Of a stretch of 64,000 bases of DNA, positions 13,427-27,349 are shown in pieces. Both the position numbers and the translations under genes were made by a program. This DNA comes from Amblyornis subalaris (Eukaryota > Chordata > Aves > Passeriformes > Ptilonorhynchidae). The stretch lies in contig JACAXG010000105.1 in assembly GCA_018881555.1 (NCBI GenBank), positions 1,542,963 to 1,606,962 on the forward strand, written 5' to 3'. Each line of letters starts with the position of its first letter. The stretch's first letter is position 1. The notes under the pieces were generated by a model. The model was not told the DNA's origin. It was given only the letters and a program-made list of their open reading frames with translations, and did no database searches.

Positions 13427-16400
13427 GAACGCGCTGATTCAAGAGCTCTATTCTGTATATCCTTGAAATTATTACGTATGCCAGACAAATTACACACCAG
13501 AGGCTGAATGTGTACTGGGGTAGTCAAACATTTCAGGGTAAACTTTTAGGGACCTCATCTCGTTTAGTAATCCCATGTTTTAATACCTGAACCCAATTCA
13601 AGACTATTTTGTCCTTTGAGGATTTCCATAAACGTTTTGGAAGGTCAGCATACAATTCCAGTTGTTTGTAGATAGAATCCAATCATAGCTAATGACACAA
13701 TAATACAGGCACGGCTGTAGATTAAAAAAAAAAAAACAAACAAAAAAACCCAAACAAACTTTCATAGAATTGTTTGCCTATTGTATTTATGAGATAGTGG
13801 GAAAGAAACCAGGCAAATTTCAGGGTGGGGATGGGTTAGGTTATGTTTGATGATGTTTTAATCCTTCCACCAGTGTTTTCCTAAGCTTTCTTCACTTGTA
13901 GCTGTTAAAGAACAACATGTGTCACTATGTATTATTTCTCTGCATCTACAATTTGGTTGTAAAAAATACTTGTTTCCCACTTGGACTCCAAAGGTGGAAG
14001 GAAGTGACAACATTTAAAAGCATAACGGCAGCACCTATTCTACTAACAATTTCAAAGCTCAACAGGATCTGCAAGCACTAAAGAAATTTAACCTGTAGCA
14101 CACAAATGTATTTTACAAAGTAAAGGGAATTAGATTAAACCATGAACTCTTGGAAACAAGGGAACCGTATCACTGGCTCTACTACAGGCCAGGATTTCAT
14201 CTTCATTGCATCCCGTATAAGAACTATAAATACAATCTGAGCCTGAATTGTTCCTCTGTCAAGACTCAGTATTCTTATTTGAATGAAAACGAAGAGAGAT
14301 TTGGAGCGGGAAGGTCTAGTACTGCAGCACTGTCAATGCTGCAACGAAAACTTGTAGTGCATTTTTACAGATATACCCTGGGATTGGACAAGGACTGTCT
14401 TATCCACATAGCTCCTGCCCTTGTCATTGTCCTACCTGAACCTTGTGAGAACACTCCTCACAAGGAAGTGGCTATATGGGGTTTATGTAGATAATGTAGG
14501 AAATATTAGGAAGAGAAAGGTCATCTATATTTTCAGAGGTCTTCTTGTCCCAGGTTTGACCTAGATAAAGCACTATAAAGCCCATGCCAGGATTGCTGGG
14601 TTTTACAACAGTTATTTAGCGTCTGGGGAAGAGATGTATGGGGGCAATGGCATTTGAGTACAGGCTTTTTAATTTTGCACAGTACAGTTCAGAAAAAATC
14701 CATCTGTCCTGAGGTAATTTTTGTGCCTCCCAGCACAAAATAGCAGGTCCTAAGGTAGGGCAGGCACAGTCCAATACTACAAGTACGAACAAAATAATGT
14801 TTTAAATTTGAACTGAGCAATATTACAAAGGTCAGGTGTTGCATTTTAAAGCATCATGGTTTATGTTCCTGTAGTGCTTCACAGCCAGCAGACTAGTACA
14901 GTTGTCATGTATGCCCTAGAAAGGTGGGGAGAACAAAACAGCTGTGAGTTGAAAACCCTCCATTATCTAATGCTCTTAGTGCAAAGAAACCGAATGCAAA
15001 ATATTTCAAATTCAGTCCTTTACTTACAGTGTATACCAAGAAACTCTGAAACTTATTTCAGGAAAAAGCCAAGATGTTTTATAGCTACTGCACATTTGTT
15101 GCCTGTGTCAATTGGACTTAATCCAGCCCCTCAAGATTTGAGTTACAAAAAATCATTAATTTTATGACAAATATGCTTGACAGTATAATAAATTGGTGGT
15201 GAGACTTACCTACATCATAATACAAAATACTGGAGGTGTGACTTTGTTTTCTGATATTCTGGGTTCTGATATCTGCACAATGTAAATCGTGCCTTTTCAG
15301 TTGATTCAAGCAGTTTACAGAGTAAACCACAGGTTTTATTTCAATCTCTCATTTAATTGGAAGCTTTCAGCACATACTCTAAAAGTGTGAAAAAGGGACC
15401 TGTTTTTCACAGTCATAGCTATTTTACTTATGGAATTTTTCACACTGTTACACAGAGCAAGTGTCTCAAGCTACTTCCAACTTCAGGGCAGTTAGAAGAT
15501 ATGCAAGGCCTTCACAAGACTGACTGCCCAGCTCAGCATTGCTCAGGGTGAAGCAGAGTGCAAAGGCAACTCACACTACTCTGGTGATGTTGGTCATAGG
15601 GGAAGAAATGTGCAATTCTGACCAAATATTTTAATTTTTTTCCATATTCTTGACAGTTTCTGGAGTCTGAAAGCTAATTTGAGATTACAAAATTTAAAAA
15701 AAATAAATAGTGTGGGAGCTTGCTGTACTATACACACACACCCCCCCNCACACACCCCCCTCCACCCTTCTCTCCACCCTCCCCTGTTAAAGTAGCTATC
15801 TTGCACATCAAAGGTTGAGGGGTATTTTTGGTATATTCAAAAATCACTCAGGAGATGAACGAGCTTATTTGTTCCAGATGATGAAAGTTCAAAGTATTTC
15901 ATTTATGCTAACAGTTCATTAGTGTAGCCACTCATGTGTACTAATCCCACTTATTAAACCTCCCTGTCTCCTATTAATAATAATTTAGCTAAATGGGAGA
16001 TGTTTCAACAAGAGTATTCCTACTTTCATATATAATTATACTAGATATCAGTATAGTATCTTGATAATAATCTTCCTTTTCACAAAGCCTTTAATCTAAA
16101 TAGAGCTTGGAGTTGCCACAAACTACACTAAGTGCTGCACAGGCTACATTTGTCTGAAATACTGTTACTGAGCTGTCTGTAGAGTGCTCATCTCCAAAAA
16201 TCCCCGTGTGAGCAGAGCAGCATTGGTATCTTTCCTGACCACACAGAAACCTGTACAGCAGAAAAACACTAGAGTAGGACCCACAAAACCACTTACACAA
16301 CTCAGTGGGTCTCGGGACCTTCAGGCAAACTCTGACAGTGAAAAGGGGCAGTGAACGTTGCAAAAGCAGTGGGGAGAGGACCTGACTACCTATTGTTGCC

Positions 16401-19400
16401 TATGTCAGAGCTTCAGCTAGTATACAAAAAGTGGCCATTTCCTTCTTCAGCTGTTTCCAGAAGTGAGCTAATTGCCTGTACCTTGGGAGATGATTTAGAC
16501 CAAGAAAGTTAAGCCTTGGCAGCCATGGTTGCCAGATCTGTTTTTAGGACCTGCTACAACTTTGTTCACCTCTGCTATAAGCAGTCAATTTCTTTCATCA
16601 TGTAAGTAGACAAGTTTATGCTTCTCCTCTCCAAGTCCAAGAACAGCCCATTTCTTCCTCTTTTTCCATTACAGTATCACATCTTCCCCTTTTACCCAGC
16701 ACATTTCTGTTATCTCATTGATGATATCTCATTTTCCCACTCTCATTCAGGGTAGCCCACCTTCCCCAGGTATAGCACTTACACAATCAGTCCCCAAACT
16801 ACACTGTGCAAAAAGCCTGCCTTCTTCTCCATCCTCCTATTTTTGGCTAAATCAGCTTACCTGCATTCTCTCTCAGCTGTCTCACAAGCACCCAAATCCC
16901 ATTCTGCCAAGCACCACAGCGGGATGAAAGAGATCTCCTCATCTCCACCAGAGAAGAAGGAGGAGGCCAAATAGAAGCACACATGATCCTAAGTAAATGG
17001 AAGGACTGTGTCCTTGACAGTGCATTGACACCAGTCAGTCCTGCAGGAAGAATAGATACTAATCTGGAGAAAGAGGGAATGTCTATCCATCCCTAACCTT
17101 TGAGAGGTGTTGAACTTACCTCAGCCCATGAATCTTACTCCAACAGCCAGACATCTGAAGGCAATATGGAATGAAACTCAACACCCATGCACTAACACCC
17201 CCTTGGGGATTTAGCTCCTAGCAGTTCCCTGAAGGTGACAAACCAGAGAGAAGATTCAGCATGAAGATAATCACTGTATCCGTGTATAGGCATCCGGTGA
17301 CAGTTGAGATGCTTTATGAATGAGTTTCATGCAACTCCTTCTGGCTGTAGGTCTCATCTAAGTCCTGAGGCATATCTAACAGCACAGTGTGCAGATCGTT
17401 GAGGTTCTCAGATTCTCAAATAGCACTAAATGCCTATATTTAAGAACTTGAATTGAACCCTTAAATGTCTCCTCATGTATGTGAAGTTTCTAAGTTCTCA
17501 CAGAAGTCAGTAAATATCCCAGTAGAGACACACAATGGCATTCAGAGAGATATGCAACATGTCCTGCAAAGCAGACACTGATATTTGGTCAGAAAACGCC
17601 AGCCAGTTCTCCATGACCTATAATGGGAGCATAGTCATATTGGAGGCCTTTACATTTACGTGTGTTTACTTGCAAACTATAACCTCCCCATTGAGACACT
17701 ATAAAAGAAAACCAGGAATTTGGTATGGGCTTTTCAAGGATAACCACAAAACAAGGCAGCTTACTGATTCTGGTAGGATGAAATCATGTAATCTGACACT
17801 AAGGATTGACTCCAAGTATTTGCCCAAATCATATTATACAATATTTTAAAGCAGTGAAAGATCACAACAGAAGTGATAATGCAGGCAATCATATGGGTCT
17901 TCACACACTGCTGCTGATTCATAATGCCAACAGGGAATGTTTCAGTCAGCTTGATTAAAGTAAAAGATACTTATTGACCAACTACCTGCTCACACATGCA
18001 AACCCCTTTACATTCCTCATCAACATTTTCCCAAGCATGTTCCTCCATCCTCCTTGATCCTTCCCTTTCTTCACTCTGGTGTTCCTCCAGATAATCAACC
18101 AACCCTTAGTTATTTTTCCCCATTTGTCCCAGTTTTACTATATATATATTCAAATTTGCTATTTTTGATAGTTACATTGGTAATCTTGACCTTACACAAT
18201 TTTACTGATGCTGTTACCCAGGCACTGCTGACCTTAAGAGTTCCTCTCCCCAAAAGATGCCACTATTGCCCTTCAATTATTGTGAAGTTTGGCCAACCCT
18301 CAACTCATGTAACTTACCCTTAAGCAGCTGTGAAACACAGCCAACCCTCACAATACTATCTCTAACTTTTGACAGCTTCTCACTCAGATATTCATTATGG
18401 CCCACAAGAATTATCTTGTCTCATGTCATTTTCAATTAGCTGAACCTCAAGCCAGGGCTCTGTCATCTCCCTGCATACCTTACACTTGGCTGCATAGCTT
18501 TCACTTAATTGGTCCCTAACCTTAACGGTAAAACTTACTTAAGGATTTAGCTTTCTCCTGAAATTTAGTTCCATGGAAATGTTTACATTTTTTCCAGCTG
18601 CATTTTCAAATAAGCATAAGACATTTGATAAAAGCATAACCTAATGGCACACTCATTTATTGCAGGCAGAATTTTTTGATGGTCTCGTGGTAAACACCCC
18701 CGTTATCTTTTTTATCCTGGCTTATTTAAATATGCCATAGTTTCTGTCATCAGCCAGGACCATACCTGTCATTGACAAGACCTCTAAAGGTCTCAGCTGT
18801 CTGTGCAGAATGACCCTATAATAATGTAATCCAAAAGTGTCATTTGGCTGAGAAAAGCAACTGTTCTTTCTCCAGTGGTTAGTAGATTTCCACAAAAGAC
18901 AAAAAGAGGACCGGTATACAATACTTCCCCTAAGTAACCTGCAACCACTGACTAATCCTGAGTTCAGATTTACTGAAACTCCTTGTACATGGGCATTTAG
19001 TAACCTTCCGAACTTGTTGGCCAGTCCTTGAACTCTCATAAATATGCTGAATCCAGGACACTATTGCCAAGGATTTTCACAGGCCTGACTCTAATCACAG
19101 AAAGAATTTTGGGGTTGGTATCTTTTCAAACTTGGCTCATGCTAGCTTCGTTTGCTGCCAGCAGTTTCTCCTGTTGGACAAGTGAGCAGTCCCCATCTAT
19201 GCTCTCCATGGACGGGTCTGGTTTTACAGACCTTGGTTGTAGAATGTCTCTTTTCCAGACAGGAATCCCAGCCTCTTTTTTTTTCTCCTCAAATATATTC
19301 CTTCTTGTTCCCTAAACAAGAGAAGCCATCTCACCTCATCTTTGATCACCCTTCTTGTTGTTCTGTGAAGAAGAAAATTTGGGGATTTGAAGGTGTGTGG

Positions 19401-22400
19401 TGAGGAAAAAAAACCCAAACAGAACCTAAGGAATAATTTTGTTTTGGTCATAATTAGAAGTGTCATGAAAGAAGAGGATTTATAGAGTGGCATAAGTAAT
19501 GAAGTTCTCTGTTTTGTTCTCTATTAAGAAGGTTTCTGCCATTTTTTTGACACCTACCAAGTACTGAGCAAGACTTTTCATACAACTGTCTATCATAACC
19601 CTAAATACCAAATACTGGGTGGCAACAGTAGTCAGATACTACTGACAAAAATAGTCAGATCTCATCATTTTCCTTTAGAAGATAGAATTCTTCTAGCAAA
19701 CTAAGATAAATATATGTTTTCTGATTAAATTTTGCTCAAATTTCAGAAGTTACTCTTTCTAACAACAGATATTCTGAGATCTTAAAAGCCACTACAATGG
19801 AATGACTGCCGTAAATGATTTTAGATTTAAGAAGGAACATTGTTTTATTTAGTTATTCCTTTCCCTTCTTGGGAAATTTGGGCATTTTGTTTCTATAGAC
19901 TAGAATCCAACATGTCTGCCTCTGTTTATTTTTCCTATCAATGACCTAGCAACACGTGGTACTGTCAAAAGAAGGATAAGTTGTGAATAGTTTGTGAATA
20001 CCTTGAATGCTGACAAATAGCTGCTATTTTTGATATGGGCCAGGGCATATCAACATATTTTTGTTGTTGTTTTGCTACTGTGTACTTTTATCCCCAGTTG
20101 AATTATAGATCTCAAAAATACTTACATATTTTAAAACTATGAGAATAATAGCAGTCATAATATGCAAATTCAGTTCCAAGCTAGATACCTTCTTAATCCA
20201 GCTAAAATTGAAACATTTACTGTAAAAGTGCTACAATTTGCTATAAGCAAAAAAAAAAAAAAAGTGCAGAATAAAATCATAAATATGCATTTAAGAAAAA
20301 AAAACCCCTGTGCTTCATTTTCCAGCACTGAAGTATTCCTACCATTCAATACACATTATTTGAAAACTCCTCTGTGCAGCAATGTCAACAATGTTTACCC
20401 AAGCATGATGATTATGATAAATTGTTCCAGGGAGTTCATATCTATCGTGCTTGCAGGTCGGCACTTGCTGTAAGAAGAATGCCATCAAACTTACAAATGA
20501 AAGAGAAAAAAAAGATAAATGGGACATCAACATAGGAAAAACTGTTTGATAAGATCTGTGAATGTAAACAACTTGCTTTTGGCTGGAATTGACCTAGTAG
20601 ATCCCAGTTTAATGGCTTGTTCCAGGGGGATTNATTTATTTATTTATTACTTACTATTAAATGGGCTATTGTTAAAGCCTGCTGCATACGTAGGAATGGT
20701 TGTTTACTCTGCATGACCAAATGTTTGAGTCTATGCATGCCTTTAATACACAGCTTAAGCATGCACTTGGGTTTTCCATTTTGGATTGATGTTTTTGAAA
20801 GTATACATTTTGGTTTTGTTTGTCTGAATTTCCTGTCAGGATGTACACTATCTTTAAAAGAAGGCAGCAGAAAAAGAGCCTTTTAATCATTGACACCACT
20901 GAAAACAGTGCCTTATTCTGCAGTTACTGGCTGAAAGAATTTTCTTCACTGGCACAGAAAATGTTTCTTTGCACTCCGTAATGAGAGCCTTACCAGCGGT
21001 AAGAGCAGGAAGGGAAGGGGACACGTGAATATGTAGGCACAGCTCACTGCATGGGTGACATGAAAGACAGTGGGCGCCTTATGTGTCTCAAAGAGGAGGG
21101 CCCAGTTCAGTGCCTGGGTAGGCTGCAGAGGAGCTGGGAGAGGCTCTGCATGCCACCACTGACCCCAGCAGTAATGCAGACCTGCTTCTACCTGGCCTTC
21201 CACAAAAAGTTGAGCAAAAGTTAAACCTCCCAGGAGGTCACACTACCCTGTGTTTGGGGACCAGGAGGGAATTGGATGTTAAAGAATTCACCCCTGCCCA
21301 CTCTTCATTTATCATTTCAGGAGTTAGCCTTATCTGTCTCTGCAGGAAACTACTGTGTTGCTAACAGGTAACCAGGCAGTGGGATGATGTGCTAGTGTGG
21401 TTGTAGCTGTGCTTTGTGTTCCCAGTTTTACATCAAATAATCCAAGCAGAAATGAATAGGAATGTTAAACAGGAGTATGAAATACTATTTTCGTTTCCTC
21501 CTTTCACTTCTTTGCTGCATAGCAGGATGGAAAACAACCAAATGCCCCTAGAGGCATATCCATTTGTCTAGAACATAGGAAGGGATTTGCAACTGGAGTA
21601 AGAGCGTTTTACAACATGGCCATGGCTCTCACAGAGCTGAATATATAGCCAGAAACTCAGCCAGTGGTGTATCTTTCTTCACAGAGATGTTTTGCGTAGG
21701 AAAAATACAACCAACCTTCATGAAATATGTTGCAAACACTTGTTCACAACAGGTGTTGAGTAGCAGCAGTGGGTGTGGAGTAGTAGTCTTGAGTGCTTCA
21801 TAGCAGAGAGGTAAATTGTGATCAAACAGCCAAAAACGAGTATGAAGGAAATGTAGACAAATTTGGCTCAGTATGTATGTGTGCACGTGCGTATATATAT
21901 ATATATAAATAAAATAAATGTTCAAAATTTGCCTTTCAGTCCATCATTGCTTACTTCTCATACCCTATGATCACTCTGCTGTGGTACACAGTGGGGTTGG
22001 AAGGTCATTCTTCAGCAGACTTAACAAGGGGCAGCTGCTTTGACACTGAAGGAGTCAGCTAGGTACAGACTCGTTTTGCCAAAAAAGACAGAGTTGATAG
22101 GGAGATGTGGGGTTTATTTCACAGTCAGCTGATAAAGCTGGGAGAAACAGATATATGAGATTTCCAGCCCACCAGCTTTTCATTAGATCATTGGCTTTGC
22201 CAGAAGATGTGGTGTTGAAGCCTTTCCATGGCTAGGCCAAACAGATAGCTGTCTAAAAAGCCAGTTTAAATCCTGCTTTCTTTAGCATATCTAACAGTTC
22301 TGCTTTTTCAACTGGTTCTTACAGGGAAGTAAAATAATAAAAACAGATTATGTGAATAGACTTTGTCTCTCATGTAGCCCTTCTAAAAGTCCGATGGCAC

Positions 22401-23150
22401 CTGGCTGCTATCAAACTGTCAAGTTTTGATCTTCTTCTGAGAGGAAAATACATAGATCTACCATCATTTGGTTTAGCTTTGAAAACCAATTGGGTTACAA
22501 CTTCTCTTCAGGAAAAGGGACAAATAAGAGGTTCAAACAAACCATTTTTCTTGTCTTTTTGTCCTCTTGGAGGCAGACAAATTGGGAAAGTAATGCATCA
22601 GACCAATTACAAAAATGAAAATAACACTAGATCGAGTGCAAAAAATTGAATTCATTAAAAATATGGAAAAAATATCTTTATTTACCTGTTAATTGGTTTT
22701 TAATGATCTTGAAACTCTAACATGACAAACAAAAGTGAGGTAGACAAGAACAGTCAGTTTACTTTCATTTTGTGTCTTAATATAACCAAAATTAAAGTTT
22801 GAGAACCCATGTTAACACTTTTCCATGTAAAGGGGCATTTAATATTAAACACTTACGGGAATAAGTGCTCTGAAGAAAACCAGTATTTTAACCTGACAGA
22901 TCTGACACATTTGATTTCAGCATGACGCCTAGTGAATTTGGGTTTTGGTTTTGTATTATGTTTTGTATTATTCCTAATGATGGAAGTCACAGCCACTTCC
23001 AGGACAACACATGTTTTGCACACACCTTTTTAATATTTTGAATTTACATGTACATTTCTCCAGCAAATTAGAAACTAAAGATGGAAGTCCACCAAATTGT
23101 TAACCAACTGTACCATACATATCAAGACATACTGGTTGTATAGCCTTCAC
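13427..23150. other. Intergenic, no gene recognised
   Basis: AT-rich sequence with an A/AAAC-rich run at 13724-13759, a CA/C-rich run at 15728-15785, a short TA run near 21893-21910, and poly-A runs at 20250-20264. Open frames (for example 14150-14494 and 18722-19039 minus) show no motif and have no splice context I can support. Confidence 0.6.
15728..15785. repeat. CA/C-rich simple repeat
   Basis: Short (CA)n followed by C-runs and CCTCC/CACCC text, with an n in the middle. A likely unstable microsatellite. Confidence 0.75.
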
Positions 23151-23249
23151 AGAGGAAAGAAAAGAAAGAAAAGAAAGACAAAAAAGAAAAGAAAGAAAAG
23201 AAGAAAGAAGTAAAGAAGGAAGGAAAGAAGGAAAGAAAGAAAGATAAAA
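23151..23249. repeat. (GAAA)n-type purine microsatellite
   Basis: About 100 bases of nearly pure A/G built from GAAA, GAAAA and GGAA units. Minus-strand frames here read as Phe/Ser/Leu low-complexity and are not genes. Confidence 0.9.
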
Positions 23250-23730
23250 GCTGCATGTAAACAAAAACAGATTTGACAAATCTCAAACACATTATTGAAA
23301 ACAATAGAAGAAGAAGATACATGCAACAAGAAATTGACAGTACTGGGAAAAAACACTCATAAAGCACTCAAAGCTAGGAAAAAAAAAAAGCTGAAGGAAG
23401 CATGGACAGACTCAGCCTGGAAATTAACAAGGTTGTCACAATACAAAGGAACATACAGTATCAACACTGAGAAGAAGTTCATTTAGACTGATAAAAAATG
23501 TAACAATTCATTAAAAGAGCAGATTTGAAGAAAATATTTANCATCAGATGGCAAAAGAAAGCTGAACATTAAATAGATTAAAAAAAAAGGAAAACCTTTC
23601 AAAAGGGGAGAACTTCTAAACAGTAACTAAACTAAACAGGGACCAGTTTCTCATCAAGATTTGCTAATGTTTCATAAAAGTACAAGTAAAAATATTGTGT
23701 ATTGAAAAAAAAGCTTTATGCAAATCCATA

Positions 23731-24105
23731 AAATATTTACTATACAATATAGTAAGTTTCAAAGAAACAGAAATCTGTAATGTTTGCTTCAAGTCCATTT
23801 CATATCTGCTTGCTCCTGTCTCATGTTGTGGGTTGTTTATACTTCATTCAGGAGAGGAAGCAGTAATACAAATCATGTTTTGAGATAGTGAATTACTTTC
23901 TTTACAGATTTATTTCCAAATATTTACTATACAATATAGTAAGTTTTAAAGAAACAGAAATCTGTAATGTTAGCTTCAAGTCCATTTCACATCTGCTTGC
24001 TCCTGTCTCGTGGGTTATTTATACTTCATTCAGGAGAGACAGGAAGCAGTAACACAAATCATGTTTTGAGCTAGTGAATTATTTTCTTTACAGATTTATT
24101 TCCAA
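23731..24105. repeat. 187-bp tandem duplication (two copies)
   Basis: Copy 1 (23731-23917) and copy 2 (23918-about 24105) align over their whole length. There are scattered substitutions, a 5-base deletion in copy 2 (after 'cctgtct') and a 4-base insertion near 'caggagag'. Each copy begins with a perfect 7-bp inverted repeat, TACTATA-caa-TATAGTA. The divergence is modest, so the duplication is not an assembly echo of identical reads but a real and fairly old event. Confidence 0.93.
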
Positions 24106-25969
24106 ATTAATTTCTGTGAATTTTACTTGTCACAGTACAAGCTAAAACATCATGACCTCTCAGCTGATGGCAAAGATGAATAGTCTCACCCTATCTCAGC
24201 CAAGTGTTTCCTATACTATAGTGAGCTTCCACCCCAACCATTGCTCAGTTCAAGAACCAGAAGGGAATTGTAGTACTTTGCCTCTGTCCTGTGTCTTTTC
24301 TAAACCACTGACACCTATTCAAAGCAGCTGTAAAGTATTATCACATCAGGGTATTATAATTTAATTTGTATTCTGACCAGCTATGCATACACACTGAAAG
24401 GCCACAGATGAACCTTCTAATCCACCCTTATTATCTCTGTATTATAGGCTATAAAACTGCAGATGAGTTGCTTAGTGTGGGCATTTGTGGTCATATTTTA
24501 AGAAGACTAAATTTTTTATGTAAAGGTTTGAAATTATGGAGAGTCTAACACATTCACTGGTGATCTGTCTTAAATGTTTATCATTCACTTTGTAAAATAT
24601 TATAGCATATTACCTACTGGAAGTGAAAGTTAACTATCAGCATAATGACCATGTCAGTCCAGATTCTCCCTGTGTAGTAATTTATTGTGGACAATTAGGA
24701 AATAGCTGTGCCATCTGAGAAAGCTGTGCTTATCCGTCAATGTGTTCATGATGGGTAACTTGTTCATGGCACAAATAAAACAGAATTCTTAAAGAAACCC
24801 TGTAAAGAAGGAATACACTGACCTATCTAAAGCTTTTCCAGCACATACTTGGGCAGCTAATCATGTTAGCAGCTGTTAAGAAGAGATCTTGTAGACTTGT
24901 CAGTCACAAACCTTTGGCCATAGCTGAGCACCTAGAGATTAAAAAGACATCAAACTGCTCAAAAGTTTGTGCCAACAAAGATAGAGGGGGAACCTGGAAG
25001 TCGCTGCAAGCTCCTGTGTACTCAGAAGCAACACAACTGAGTTATGTCTACCTACCATCTTGAGCAGAAAGCCAAGCAGAGGTATAGCCTGAGACTCGGG
25101 CTTACTGCAGGCACTGGCTTTATACTGTATATTACAATGATACCTCTGTATATTACAATAATACCTTATTCTTATTCCTACAGAGAAACTAAGCCAATTG
25201 CAAAATGGTATTGGAGCTGGAGTTTGTCTCAAATATATTAACTGTTTATATTAGTATCTTGTCTTGCCTACGTGCATCAGTGTGTTTGTGCATGTTTGTC
25301 TGTGTAAGGGTTTGGAAATCACTATAGTATTTTCCTGGCATTTAGGTTCTTTCAATTACATGAAAATCAGCTGACTAAAATACTTAACATTTTCCCTTAG
25401 GACAATCCTAAAATAGTTTTTTTATTGGTGGAGCTCAGCACACGGAGCTTGTTTCTTCCCATGATACCAAAAGTCCATTTAACACGAACTGTCACTCAAG
25501 CTAAGCTTTCTCCTAATGAACCAACCTCTATTGTATTTAAACTCTGTAGTACCCTGAAAGATGCTGACCTTGCATGAGAAGACACATCTGNAGTCTGCTT
25601 TCCAAATACAATTGACTGCTTGAGCATCTTGGCACTTTCTCCTCTAACTTTTGTTCACTCAGAAATTTCCANTTTGCTTAATGTCAAGATAGCTCATAAC
25701 GTCCCAAACAGACAGGTAGAGCAGGCAGACACTGAAATGAGAAACACACAGAAGGGGTTTTTTTGTTTTCTTTGAAGGACAGGCTGGCGGATGCAGCTCC
25801 TGTCCCTGAGGACTGAGAGCCTCGGTAGAGCAGGGTACCTATAAAGCAGCAAGTGTTTTTACACTTAAGTTGCCCACCATTAAAAGTCGCATCACATCCG
25901 TGCAGAACAGACCGTTTCACTCGGATGCAAACAGTATCGCAAACACAGGGATCATTCACATGGCTCCTG
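24106..25969. other. Intergenic, no gene recognised; 21-bp imperfect tandem repeat at 25125-25166
   Basis: Two near-identical 21-base units (ctgtatattacaatgatacc type) lie at 25125-25145 and 25146-25166. Otherwise AT-rich sequence grading into the CpG island after about 25950. Confidence 0.6.
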
Positions 25970-26939
25970 GGCTTCACTTCGGCGAGCCTGGGATGAAGCC
26001 GAGGACCGTGTGTGCCCTCTTACGCTCCCAAAATCTCTTGCGTTTGTTTGTCAGGGATGTTTTCAGCCCCCACTTGTCATTTCCCATGAGGGCTCGGCTC
26101 GGTGGGGGACGGCCGTGGGAAGACAGGCGCAGCCCAGGACGCAGGGTGCCCACTCCCGCCGGGTCGTGGTGCATGCAGGGCTGGGGGGGTCTCAGCCGGG
26201 GCCCCGGACCAGGCCCACGCGTGCCGCTCTGCATCCCCCCGGCCAGTTGTCCGCCCCGCCAGCCCGCACTTCCCAACACGCAGGACCTGGTGTTTGTTTG
26301 CCTTCATGTTTCACTTCTACTTTGGGTGGGTTGGGTGGGTTTTGGTTTCGTTTTTTTCTGGTCTTGTTTTGACTTCCCGCAGAAACGGTGCCAGTGCCTG
26401 CGCCCTGACCCACTTCTCCGTCGGATAATGATATTCCGCGGCTCCAGCCCCTTCCCCCGCTGCCACTCCAGTTCCCAGGGAACACGCAACCCCTCGGGTT
26501 CCCGGCGCAGAGCGCAGCCGGCAAACGGCACCTCCTTAGAGGCGGCTGCGCTGCCAGCGCCGCGATGCCCCCCGCCCGTTCCCACGCGGCCCATCGCGGT
26601 GCGCGCCCGCAGCCGGGCCCCGACTCACGGCCCGGGGCCATCGCTTCCAAACGGGGTCCTTCCCCCGGCTGCTGGGCTCCGCCTGCTCGAGGTCGCAGCG
26701 ACCGGCCGCGCACCTCGCTGACCTCGGAGACCCCAAGAACCCCACACCCCCCTCCCCGTCTCCGCCTCCAAGTAAACTTCTTCCCACGCCGAGGGGAGGC
26801 TGGCGGTGCCCGAAGAGCCTCTCTCCCCCCGCGAATGCTGGAGCTGCGTCGGAGTCCTCGACCCCGGGGAGACGCTCTGCCCGGGGCGGCGTGACCCCCT
26901 CTCGATCCTCAGACCCCCGTTCCCTCCCTCCTGCTTTTT

Positions 26940-26958
26940 GGGAGGGGCGGGGGGGGGG
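26940..26958 (+). repeat. G-run with G-quadruplex potential
   Basis: GGG, A, GGGG, C and then ten Gs in a row. The final run can supply two of the four G-tracts with a one-base loop, so the segment fits the usual quadruplex pattern on the + strand. It lies about 0.6 kb upstream of the PTPRZ1 start codon inside the CpG island. Formation in the cell is an inference. Confidence 0.55.
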
Positions 26959-27097
26959 TGTGCTCTTCCCGCCCGCGGATGCGCGGCACCGCACACGCCG
27001 CGCACAACACTCCCCCCGCACACGCACCCACCACCCCACACGCCCCCACCCCCACGCACCCGCACGCGCGCAGCCACACTCACACGCACGCACCCCC

Positions 27098-27227
27098 CGC
27101 GCGCGCACACACACACACACGCTCTCTCACACGCGCGCACACGTGCGCGCCCGCCCAGCGGAGCGCGGTCTCCGCCCCCCCGCGCGCACCCACATACACG
27201 GCATACACACACGCACGCACGCACGCG
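27098..27227. repeat. Alternating purine-pyrimidine (CA/CG) tracts, Z-DNA-prone
   Basis: Three unbroken alternating runs: 27098-27122 (25 bp, CG then CA), 27128-27150 (23 bp, mixed CA, CG and GT) and 27201-27227 (27 bp, CA with CG). They lie within a larger C/A/G-rich simple-sequence zone (about 26990-27320) just upstream of the likely transcription start. Alternating CG/CA runs of this length are classic Z-DNA formers under negative supercoiling and are prone to length change. Confidence 0.8.
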
Positions 27228-27349
27228 GTGCACACACGGTACGCGCACACACTCGCCACGGACACATCAAGCCGACACCCGTGCACACGCATCCCGCCCG
27301 GGCACACCGCACACCCCGCGCTCCCCCGCAGCCACTCGCGGCCCCCGCC

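Noticed and set aside
18722..19039. 105-codon minus-strand frame overlapping opposite-strand frames
   Set aside because: No recognisable domain. Overlapping frames on both strands suggest chance openness.
23122..23367. Phe/Ser-rich minus-strand frames
   Set aside because: Translation of the GAAA microsatellite.
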